In this document: positions 57,201-64,000 of the stretch, piece after piece | How the letters are laid out: each line of letters begins with the position of its first letter | How positions within the stretch are numbered: position 1 is the first letter of the stretch | Source of the DNA: Prosopocoilus inquinatus | Lineage: Eukaryota; Arthropoda; Insecta; Coleoptera; Lucanidae | NCBI GenBank assembly: GCA_036172665.1 | Contig: CM069870.1 | Span: forward strand, 66,340,212-66,404,211 | Length of the DNA: 64,000 nt | Direction: 5' to 3' | Program-made: the position numbers and the translations under genes | The notes under the pieces: generated by a model | The model's database searches: none | Told to the model about the DNA's origin: nothing | The model's input: only the letters and a program-made list of their open reading frames with translations

Positions 57201-58050
57201 AATTCCACCGATTCCAACATAGAAACTGAAGCAGCTGATAAAAGTGAGGCCCAAGGAAATAGTTTGTCCCAAATTTTTATTTATTCCAATTTTAGTTTCA
57301 AAGCAATTTCACACTCAACCTATGAAAGCATTTTCAAGAGGTTTACCCCGCTCGGGAGTCCACGCAATACAAGGTCCTCCAGGAGGTGTGGTACCTCTTT
57401 ATAGCGACAGAAGTTTTTCGACATTCAAAGGTAGTTCATTTGGAGGTGACACTTATTTGGCTATACGCGGAATGCCAGCTGGACCTTTTGCTCCAGAGAG
57501 AGCACAATTTCTTCCTCATCGTGGAGAAATCGCCGCGCGTACCGTACCAGTACGAAGGTACAATTCTCTTATGAGCGTCGACGACGCCGAACCTGATCCT
57601 ACTCTATCAATTCGATTTGATGATACTGATGGAACCCACCACGACTCAAACGACAACAAATTAAACGAATTAAAATCAGCACTCCCGTGGCTTGAAAATT
57701 GCTTGAATGAAGATGGCACGCTCAAATCGCCACCAGGTGACTTTAGTTTATTAGACCCAAAACATTCGTGTGTTAAAAACTTTTTGCATGCAGGTGGTTA
57801 TGAATTGGGATTGAACACGACGCTTAAGAAAAAACCCAGCTGTTCTGAAACACCGACCAACACCACGGGCCATTGCGAACTCCTGCAAGCATGCCCCCAA
57901 GTACACCACTTGTTAACCACCGAAGACCTGTTCGTGCGTTACTTTTGTCCCCTTAACAAACGTCATAGGCGGTAAATAATTGATTAATGAGGGGAATGCT
58001 TGAGATCAGTCTGATTTCTTTGCAGGTTTGCTGGTGTTTGCTGTCCATAG
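51091..58050 (+). CDS. Secreted inter-alpha-trypsin inhibitor heavy chain-like protein with C-terminal CLIP-like domain, 888 aa
   Basis: The coding join is 51091-51216, 51272-51523, 51575-51778, 55635-55898, 55960-56256, 56312-56557, 56612-56897, 56953-57243, 57296-57971, 58026-58050 (2667 nt with stop). Junctions are GT-AG; the first six introns are phase 0 and most are 51-61 nt. Residues 1-22 form a hydrophobic signal peptide. VIT domain about 45-195 (RFAQTLITSKV, EATFSVILPDKAYI, YVKEKEEAKNIYNQ, KATFLLKYEELL). VWA domain about 303-490 with MIDAS residues D311-T-S313-G-S315, T412 and D447. Then the family segments LSFGDYADKNFLKKL, GSEIVVAGRL, RLWAYLTIQQLL and ALDLALKYSFVTPVSSLVVV. After a G/P-rich linker the C-terminus is C838-x10-C849-x5-C855-x17-C873-x12-C886-C887-P, a CLIP-domain cysteine pattern. 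Vertebrate heavy chains bind hyaluronan and bikunin; the insect role is unknown, and an extracellular or immune-protease setting is only inference. The exon 5 donor is the least certain junction. Confidence 0.88.
51272..51523 (+). CDS. Heavy-chain-like gene, coding exon 2 (VIT domain, first half)
   Basis: Residues 43-126. Acceptor TTCTTAG|GGG; donor AATCAG|GTGAGT. The following 51-nt intron is free of stops, so the ORF reads through it, but the family alignment (YNQ-AVASG…) requires its removal. Confidence 0.85.
51575..51778 (+). CDS. Heavy-chain-like gene, coding exon 3 (VIT domain, second half)
   Basis: Residues 127-194 (AVASGFGAAHV … RFTVSLNVEAL … YEELLRLKDNKYELVINIHP). Acceptor GCTAAG|GCT; donor GTGGAT|GTGAGT. 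Confidence 0.85.
51779..55634 (+). other. Intron 3 of the heavy-chain-like gene, 3.9 kb
   Basis: Contains a minus-strand mariner relic (51977-52613), a (CA)n run near 52388 and otherwise unremarkable AT-rich DNA. The ORFs at 52712-52903 and 53173-54178 have no recognisable domain. The only large intron of this gene. Confidence 0.7.
51977..52613 (-). pseudogene. Degenerate mariner transposase
   Basis: Minus-strand reading starting near 52613 gives FHAVIKYLHQAGLTLKQILE, then DLIKEDHKLITRRLAEITGI, which match the two helix-turn-helix regions of mariner transposases (RAVI.YL...GLTPKEI and V..LV.ED.RLTVRELAE..GI). Further on, EKTRGRVMTSEAILALLTRH and VIVDKTGVHLSTSN correspond to the region around the first catalytic Asp (VTVDETWVHHYTPE), and a shifted frame gives ALVLVATVV like AGKVLATVFWD. 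At least two frameshifts and a deletion are needed. The C-terminal half is absent; TIRs not located. Confidence 0.7.
55635..55898 (+). CDS. Heavy-chain-like gene, coding exon 4
   Basis: Residues 195-282, linking VIT to VWA (…RLDPKSALVQFKPNIEKQKE … GQFVVQYDVERD). Acceptor ATCTAG|GTG; donor GAGAG|GTGAAA. Confidence 0.85.
55960..56256 (+). CDS. Heavy-chain-like gene, coding exon 5 (VWA MIDAS DTSGSM)
   Basis: Residues 283-381: YFVHFFAPSELKPL, FIIFVLDTSGSM, DPNDYFQIVDFET. Acceptor TTTCAG|GTG. Donor chosen as TATACT|GTGGGT (phase 0, 55-nt intron). The alternative AGC|GTAAAG at 56287 would leave a 25-nt intron, which is too short. Confidence 0.75.
56312..56557 (+). CDS. Heavy-chain-like gene, coding exon 6 (VWA, second half)
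   Basis: Residues 382-463 with HDGGGTNIYEAL (MIDAS Thr) and IIMFLTDGDATVG (MIDAS Asp). Acceptor ATTTTAG|AAC; donor ACAGAC|GTAAGT. Confidence 0.88.
56612..56897 (+). CDS. Heavy-chain-like gene, coding exon 7
   Basis: Residues 464-559: IYSLSFGDYADKNFLKKLSQ, QGFSRHIYEASDAALQLQNF, SPLLSGVKFEYV, GSEIVVAGRL. Acceptor TTCCAG|ATA; donor CTGG|GTAGGT. Confidence 0.88.
56953..57243 (+). CDS. Heavy-chain-like gene, coding exon 8
   Basis: Residues 559-656: RLWAYLTIQQLLDEKETA and ALDLALKYSFVTPVSSLVVV. Acceptor TTTCAG|ATA; donor ATAAAA|GTGAGG. Confidence 0.85.
57296..57971 (+). CDS. Heavy-chain-like gene, coding exon 9 (linker and most of the CLIP-like module)
   Basis: Residues 656-881: a G/P/R-rich linker, then an acidic segment with LPWLENCLNEDGTL, then cysteines C838, C849, C855 and C873. 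Acceptor TTTTAG|TTT after a 52-nt intron; donor AGGCG|GTAAAT. Confidence 0.85.
58026..58050 (+). CDS. Heavy-chain-like gene, coding exon 10 (FAGVCCP end)
   Basis: Only 25 nt, too short for ORF finding. Acceptor TTTGCAG|G; completes the split Arg codon and adds FAGVCCP then TAG. The xGVCCP ending is typical of CLIP domains and strongly supports this junction; without splicing the protein would end at TAA in 57973-57975. Confidence 0.82.
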
Positions 58051-58132
58051 AAGAAGGAAAATTTAGCGGCAAGTCTTTTCTGGGCTTAGTTTTCGTACGC
58101 GATTTGTGTTATTTTAATTAACCGAATCAATC

Positions 58133-58138
58133 AATAAA
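58133..58138 (+). terminator. Poly(A) signal AATAAA of the heavy-chain-like gene
   Basis: AATAAA 82 bases after the TAG stop. Confidence 0.7.
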
Positions 58139-58767
58139 AAAAATATATGAGAATCAAAGACTTTTACTTACTATAATTAATCGTTGTTCCGAGGAGCATA
58201 AGGTTATGAACAGGGAAGAGAATTCGGGCCACTTGTTCCCCAAACAATACGAAACTTTAGTACTCGGACTGTGTTAGGGCGGGGCCCACAATAATCTCTG
58301 CGAAATGAGAACGCCTGCATTGCACTCCATCCCCTCCTGCTCAATAACAATTCGATGCCTCGAGGTCGTCGAAGGGTAGTGGGAGCAAATAGCATATTCG
58401 GCGTAAAAACCATCCAACACTAAGTGGCCTGAATTTTTTCCCTGGTTAAGAACATGATTGAACTTATGTAAAATTATTATCTAAGAATCCAGATTTTAAA
58501 GGATTACTATTATTTTTTTATAATTCAGTATACTTTATTCGGATATTTTATTAAATTAGAACTCGTATCATGACTCATGAAAAATACAAAACACGTGCAG
58601 CGTTATGCAATGAAAGCATTCGTCAAGTGTGCCGAGAAATTAGATGAAGGGCATTAATATCGCAGGAACATCGGTGATAAAAGAAATAATTATGTAAGGA
58701 TTTATGATTCCTGCAAGAAAATCTTGATTACGTTCGAACCTTGGTGCTACAAAAAATTGAATATGTC
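58139..58767. other. Intergenic, no gene recognised
   Basis: AT-rich; only a short minus-strand ORF without recognisable features. Confidence 0.5.
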
Positions 58768-58892
58768 GGCTAAAGGTAACTCTTTTCCTCCAGCAATTCG
58801 AATCTCTCAAAATTTCGTTTAAACTGTTGAAAAAGAGGCAATAAAATCATTTGAAATTCAAATTACTTTGGGAAAAGAGTTACCTTTAGCTA
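58768..58892. mobile_element. Small inverted-repeat element
   Basis: GCTAAAGGTAACTCTTTTCC at about 58769 is complemented by GGGAAAAGAGTTACCTTTAG ending about 58890. 125 bp, non-coding. Confidence 0.65.
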
Positions 58893-59336
58893 ATTCTTTT
58901 GAAGTAAGGGGGAAGGGATGTAAAGATTCGGTATATAGAGATGCAATGTTTTAATAGAAAATAATTAAACGATGCAATTACTTCTACTAATATATTACAA
59001 TGATTCAAAACGTGTAATTATAATTGGGTCAGGGTCAGTTAATAATGGCTAAGCATTTCTTAGAATTTGCATACGACGCGACGTAGAGAACCCGAACCCG
59101 GAGGAACGGAATCAGCTCTCGGGAGCCGCAATATTTGTCCGTAATTCCTACTTAATTGAGGGTATTCTTGCGTAGTAATTGAAATATCAGGTGTGTTCGT
59201 TTTACATTCGACTCAGATCAGTAAATATCATAAGTGAGATGAGATTTGCTGAGTTAAAACGTTACTTAAAAAAAACAAGATACTTCCACTGACACCGCGC
59301 AAATGTCAAATTACATATTCGGCCATTACATACAGA

Positions 59337-59448
59337 TGCTGCAATTCTGAGCTTGACCGTAAGCATCGTAAGGTATTTACGTCCTGTACATTTTAAATGG
59401 CACGGTCATACCTTACGATGCTTACTATCGAGCTCAGTATTGCAGCAT
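59337..59448. mobile_element. Hairpin MITE
   Basis: ATGCTGCAATTCTGAGCTTG … GTAAGCATCGTAAGGTAT is complemented by ATACCTTACGATGCTTAC … GAGCTCAGTATTGCAGCAT. Arms of about 45 bp around a loop of about 25 bp. Confidence 0.75.
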
Positions 59449-59955
59449 AAATCTCACCATTTTATTGATGCGAGGGAAGCTCACAAAATCTCAACAGCGA
59501 GTGAGTAAAAAAACAAATTTCCAAGGTTAGTGAGTGCCGCTGAGTTATTTACTCTGAGTTTTGCGGTAAAAAGAATACACCTGCCGTTTTCTACTTGCGT
59601 AATGGCCTGGAAGGTGCAGAAAAGTCCTTAAATAAGATGAGAGCGCACAAAAAAGCGATCATTCCTAGTTCCTAGTTCTTCGAGTTGCCTCTTGATCTAA
59701 TTACGCGTTTTGTTTTTTTTTTTAATTGTAAAATTCTCAGTCAGTTTGTGTTTTTTTTTCTGGTAATTAATTTAATCGTAACCGAATAATTTTTTTTTAA
59801 TTTTATTTAACTGTGTTGCGAAAAGTCAACGTCGGTGAGTTAAAAGAATAATTAATTTTTTTAATTTTATACCGCCTTCTTTCTCGAACGATTACTTTTT
59901 TTTAATTTTATTTAACGTCGTAATTTTGTAAAATTTTTGGTTAATATTAATGAGC

Positions 59956-60092
59956 TGATTTCATAATCGAACTAAAGAAGACTTTAAAATAAAAGCCTTA
60001 TTCTGATGTATAAATAACTATGTGTTTACGCATATTTTTGGACATATGACTGTGACTTTTATTTTAAAGTCTCCTTTAGTTCGATTATGAAA
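59956..60092. mobile_element. Hairpin MITE
   Basis: CGATTT-type ends: GATTTCATAATCGAACTAAA with AGACTTTAAAATAAAAG on the left, complemented by CTTTTATTTTAAAGTCT and TTTAGTTCGATTATGAAATC on the right. Arms of about 39 bp, loop of about 58 bp. Confidence 0.75.
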
Positions 60093-60413
60093 TCGGGTCT
60101 TAGTAAATTTCTTTCTTTTTATTTCGTCAAAAAAAATATTCATATTAAAATTAACTTTTGAAATGAAACAAAATATCATGATTTCTTTGTATATTTTTTT
60201 ATTAAAATCTTTTTAAATTAAAAACTGACGTTTTTTTTTTAATTTTGGGCATTTTTTATTTGAGATGTTCTGGTAAGTAAAGTTTTTGAATTTCGAAGTC
60301 CAAGGAGAGCAAAAAAAGAGAGAGAAAAGGACCAAACATTTTCGACAAATCTGAAAATACTTCTTTAAACCGATCATGCTCTAATCTGAACCTCCAGTAA
60401 TCCGAACAGCGGT

Positions 60414-60563
60414 AACATTGGTCGCGTTCAGTGACGCTCAGCGGCTGAGTTGCTTACTCAGCAATCGTTTATGATTGGCTCACATTAAGGTAACATCCAA
60501 TCACACACGACTGCTGAGTAAGCAACTCAGCCGCTAAGCGTCCGCTGAACGCGCCCAATGATT
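60414..60563. mobile_element. Foldback MITE with CATTGG ends
   Basis: CATTGGTCGCGTTCAG, GCGGCTGAGTTGCTTACTCA on the left and TGAGTAAGCAACTCAGCCGC, CTGAACGCGCCCAATG on the right. Arms of about 50 bp. TA on both outer sides would fit a TA duplication if the ends are ACATTGG/CCAATGAT. Immediately upstream of the intact transposon. Confidence 0.75.
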
Positions 60564-60588
60564 ATGGAATCACCATATTAAGAATATA

Positions 60589-62448
60589 CAGCGTGGAAAC
60601 TAAGTAGCGGATAAAATCCATAACTCCGTTAATATTTGTAATAAAGCAAGAATCTAAAAGGGATATAGCGATTCAAATTACAGCGCATAAGAGGAAGTAT
60701 ATTTTGAGATATTTTCATGATTTTTTTAAGTTATGACGTCATCAAGATTTTTTTAAAATGACAACCTATATTTTTTATTTTTGATTTCGGTGGGTTTTTT
60801 TAACCTACTTTCAACAGTATAAAATTTTGAATCAATTACATAACAAAAAATTCAAGAAAAACGGCCATAAAAGTTTAATTGTAAAGTTGAAGAAATTAAC
60901 AGAATATCTAGTTAGCTAGGTGTAAAACAAACAAAATTTGTTTGATTGACAAGAACTTGTAAATACCTATCACAATAAAGTGAGTATTTTTATTCCCTGT
61001 GGATAGTAGGAGTTACACTAATTATTAAAAACCTTTTACCAAAATGGTGTTGCTGACTGAAAAACAAAGAATTGAAGTTCTAATGATGATTGGGTATGGC
61101 GATCGAATTAGAACTCATCAAGAAGTGTGTCGACTTTTTATAGACAAATATCCTGATCAGCAAATAAGTCAATCCACAGTCAGCAGAATAGAAAATAAAT
61201 TTCGAAATTACGGTATTGTGAAAGACCTTCCAAAAACTGGCCACCCTAAGACAAAATTAATTGACGATGTGCAGCTTGATATTTTACTAGAAATAGAAAA
61301 TAATCCGCATTCGACTAGTCGAGACATTGCTTTAGAGCACAACCTGAGCCATACCTCGGTACTGAAACTTTTAAAAATGCAAAAGTTTCATCCGTATAAA
61401 GTAAAATTAGTCCATGAGTTAGCAGAAACTGACTATGATCATAGACAAGAATTTTGTGAAGAAATGTTGGAAATTTGTAATCGTGATCCAATGTTCTCGC
61501 AGCGTATAATTTTTTCTGATGAGGCAAGTTTTACTTTACATGGAACTGTTAACAGACATAATTGTCGATATTGGTCTAGGGAAAATCCCCACTGGATGCA
61601 AGAAGCTCATACTCAACATCCCCAGAAGCTCAACGTATGGACAGGAATTGTCGGTGACAGAATTTTAGGTCCATTCTTTATCGAAGGTAATTTAACTGGT
61701 GAGAAATATCTACACTTCTTACAATTCGAATTAGTACCTGCATTGGCGATATTATTTCCTAATGAAAATGACTGTGACGTACCAAACAATAACATTTGGA
61801 TGCAACACGACGGTGCTCCGCCACACTACGCAGTTGATGTGCGACGTTATTTGGACGAGATGTTCCCAGGTAGATGGATAGGAAGAAGAGGTCCAATGGA
61901 ATGGCCAGCTAGATCCCCTGATCTAACGCCATTAGACTTTTTTCTATGGGGGTACTTAAAAAGCAAGGTGTCTAAAAATAGACCTAACAACTTAGACGAT
62001 CTTAAAGAAAGAATTCGACAGGAGTGTAGGTTAATAACACCTCAAACTATTCAAAATGTAATAAATGAATTTTATGACCGTCTTTGGTATTGTCAGTTGG
62101 TGCTTGGTCGTCAGTTTGAACATTTATTGTGATTTCAATGACTGTCAAAATCAAATTTTGTTTATTTACACCTTAATTTTGTTTCGTTTTAAACCTAGCT
62201 AACTAGATGTTCTGTTTATTTCTTCAACTTTACAATTAAACTTTTATGGCCGTTTTTCTGGAATTTTTTGTTATGTAATCGATCCAAAATTTTACACTGT
62301 TGAAAGCAGGTTTAAGAATCCCACCGAAATAAAAAATAAAAAATATAGGTTGTCATTTAAAAAAAATCTTATACCCCTTTTAGATTTTTGCTTTATTACA
62401 AATATTAACTGAGTTATGGATTTTATTCGCTACTTAGTTTCCACGCTG
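60589..62448 (+). mobile_element. Complete mariner/Tc1-type transposon with long inverted repeats
   Basis: Ends CAGCGTGGAAACTAAGTAGC (60589) and its complement ending TTTCCACGCTG (62448), flanked by TA (60587-60588, 62449-62450). The two sides stay near-identical inward for about 300 bp (to roughly 60960 and 62140), apart from a block of about 80 bp (around 60668-60750, including TTATGACGTCATCAAG) present only on the left. It encloses one intact transposase gene. Near-identical ends and an unbroken ORF suggest recent activity. Confidence 0.92.
61044..62132 (+). CDS. Mariner/Tc1-type DDxD transposase, 362 aa, intact
   Basis: Cuts and pastes the surrounding element. The N-terminal helix-turn-helix region (about 1-110) includes QISQSTVSRIENKFRNYG and TSRDIALEHNLSHTSVLKLL with a GHPKTK linker between. 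The catalytic domain (about 145-320) has IIFSDEASF (first Asp), NNIWMQHDGAPPHY (second Asp) and WPARSPDLTPLDFFLWGYLK (third Asp). The spacing between the second and third acids is 36 residues, so DD36D rather than the DD34D of classical mariner. Full family length, no stops. The start ATG follows CCAAA (good context). Likely competent; the subfamily name is left open. Confidence 0.92.
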   Translation: MVLLTEKQRIEVLMMIGYGDRIRTHQEVCRLFIDKYPDQQISQSTVSRIENKFRNYGIVKDLPKTGHPKTKLIDDVQLDILLEIENNPHSTSRDIALEHNLSHTSVLKLLKMQKFHPYKVKLVHELAETDYDHRQEFCEEMLEICNRDPMFSQRIIFSDEASFTLHGTVNRHNCRYWSRENPHWMQEAHTQHPQKLNVWTGIVGDRILGPFFIEGNLTGEKYLHFLQFELVPALAILFPNENDCDVPNNNIWMQHDGAPPHYAVDVRRYLDEMFPGRWIGRRGPMEWPARSPDLTPLDFFLWGYLKSKVSKNRPNNLDDLKERIRQECRLITPQTIQNVINEFYDRLWYCQLVLGRQFEHLL

Positions 62449-64000
62449 TATAGACCGCCGGCCGGTGATTTTAACGTATTCATTGAGAGCATTGACAATA
62501 TCTTATCCCGAATTAATACAAACAGTACCTTGATACTATGTGGTGATTTGAATGTTAAATTCAACCCAGCGGATAGACGAGCAGCAATGCTAATAGATCT
62601 ACTCGGCTCCTATGGAATTCAACAATCAATATTTGAACCAACACGAAAATCAAATTGTTTGGATAATATATTCACAAATATAAATAACGAAAATTTTGAG
62701 GCTTCAGTAGTGCATTTGGATCTATCCGATCACGATGGGCAGCAAATAGTGTTTTCGAATACCAAAACTAGATATGAGTGGGAGAATAAAATTCTACCGA
62801 CGCATAACAATGAAGGGCGGGTTGTGTTTGCATAACATTCTCGAGGAACTTGATTGGAAATACATACTGAACGACAGTCTGTCTGTTGAAGTCAAATGTA
62901 AATACTTTCTGGATAATTTCGTTGATGCGTTCAATATTGCTTTTCCTGAAATAAAAACTAATACATGTACATGCGACTCATACCTGAAATGGTTCACCAA
63001 TGATTTACAAATCATGAGGACTAACTTACAACTCCTCAACGAATTGTATAAAACGGTTAAAACTGAGGAAGTAAGGAAGAAGAGAAATGATTACCGAAAA
63101 TTATACAGAAATTCATTAAGAAGAGCTAAGATAAATGCAAACGACAAGATTATTCAAAAATCTAATAACCCTGTAAAAACAATGTGGAAAATAATCAATA
63201 CCAAACGTAAAAATATAATTAATAATAACCTAAATTTAAGTGTAGATGATTTCAGTAAACATTTCACTGAGATACCTGATATAGTTGCAAGTAAAATACC
63301 TACAACTAATCACAATCCTTTAAGTTATGTAGTAATAAAAACAACACCGAAAGAAAAATTTTACTTCACTGAAATAGGTTTCATCGAAACAAGAGAGATT
63401 GTGATGTCTCTAAAAAATTCAAAATCAAAGGATGTGTACGGGTTGACCGTTGACATCATAAAAAGCAATATTGATAACATCCTAATACCACTAACGAATG
63501 TTATAAATGGTATTATTAAAGAAGGTATTTTCCCAAGCTGTTTGAAGGTGGCCAAGGTTGTCCCTGTATATAAAAGTGGTGATAAAGAATGCCTGAACAA
63601 TTATCGACCTATATCGCTGTTACCCATATTTTCGAAAATTGTTGAAAAACCTTAAATAACAGGATCTCCAAGTATTTAGAAGATAATGTAATAATAAATG
63701 AAACTCAATTTGGGTTTAGAAAAGGACGAAGCACTACGGATGCCATATTACAGTTTGTAAAAAACACACTTCAATGCTTTGAAAGACGTGAACATTCGGT
63801 ATCAGTCTTCTGTGATTTAAGTAAAGCATTCGACTGCGTTCAACATACTATACTAATTGATAAGCTAAGATTATATAATTTTGGACACAACAGTATAAAA
63901 TTAATTAAATCATATTTATCCCATCGTGTGCAACAAGTTTTCTATAACGGGCAGCTTTCGGAGAAAAAAACCTTAAATGTTGAGGTACCGCAAGGATCGG
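62449..64000 (+). pseudogene. CR1/Jockey-like non-LTR retrotransposon, truncated by the transposon edge and by window end
   Basis: Begins at the right TA of the transposon with LYRPPAGDFN, the middle of an APE-type endonuclease, followed by LILCGDLNVKF, CLDNIFTN and LSDHDGQQIVF (catalytic SDH). A frameshift near 62800-62820 leads into the linker and RT start (LDWKYIL, YLKWFT, KSKDVYGLTVDIIK, VAKVVPVYKSGD, NNYRPISLLPIFSKIVE). A second frameshift near 63648 leads to QFGFRKGRSTTDAI, VFCDLSKAFDCVQHT and VPQGS at the window end. The YADD box would lie outside. Non-functional as read. Confidence 0.85.

Noticed and set aside
57244..57295. Treating the ORF starting with Met near 57244 as a separate gene
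   Set aside because: Its first residues translate the 52-nt intron; the rest is exon 9 of the heavy-chain-like gene in the correct phase.

Overview
This is an AT-rich, intron-containing, transposon-dense stretch of animal nuclear DNA, most likely from an insect and quite possibly a beetle. The insect call is inference: it rests on the two protein-coding genes, GT-AG introns that are either 50-70 nt or several kb long, arthropod-style core promoters, and the mix of CR1/Jockey-like, Penelope-like, mariner, hAT-like and foldback elements. I found no bacterial operon, rRNA, tRNA or CRISPR.

Two host genes can be reconstructed, both on the + strand. The first (CDS 9108-30280, six exons, 466 aa) is a divergent mitochondrial-type NADP-dependent isocitrate dehydrogenase. 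It has an N-terminal targeting peptide, introns of 8.6, 7.1 and 4.0 kb, and a poly(A) signal at 30366. The catalytic metal and isocitrate ligands are kept, but some normally invariant positions are changed. The second (CDS 51091-58050, ten coding exons plus a 5' non-coding exon, 888 aa) is a secreted inter-alpha-trypsin-inhibitor heavy-chain-like protein: signal peptide, VIT domain, VWA domain with an intact MIDAS, then a C-terminal six-cysteine module that fits an arthropod CLIP domain. That VIT-VWA-CLIP layout is the most interesting protein-level observation.

The rest is mobile or repetitive DNA. 1-8960: foldback elements, a dispersed three-copy repeat, a minus-strand reverse-transcriptase scrap, and one hAT-like element nested in another (6880-8465). 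9214-29937 (isocitrate dehydrogenase introns): inverted Penelope long terminal sequences (11971-12176), several decayed tandem arrays, a 297-bp tandem repeat carrying TCAAGGTCA, a 95-bp tandem repeat carrying TGACGTCA, and a 2.8-kb polypyrimidine tract. 30372-35040: a decayed array of GCGCCATCTCT-containing units and old repeats. 35045-42290: two broken CR1/Jockey-like retrotransposons, the second split by two DNA elements. 43690-48790: parts of a Penelope-like element in permuted order, enclosing TA-flanked foldback elements nested in one another. 58140-64000: hairpin elements, a complete TA-flanked mariner/Tc1-type transposon with an intact 362-aa transposase and about 300-bp inverted repeats (60589-62448), then a 5'-truncated, frameshifted non-LTR retrotransposon that runs off the window end.

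The signals I rate highest for follow-up are the heavy-chain/CLIP fusion, the hammerhead-ribozyme-like motifs in three Penelope-type terminal sequences, and the layered TA-insertions whose termini resemble those of the intact transposon.
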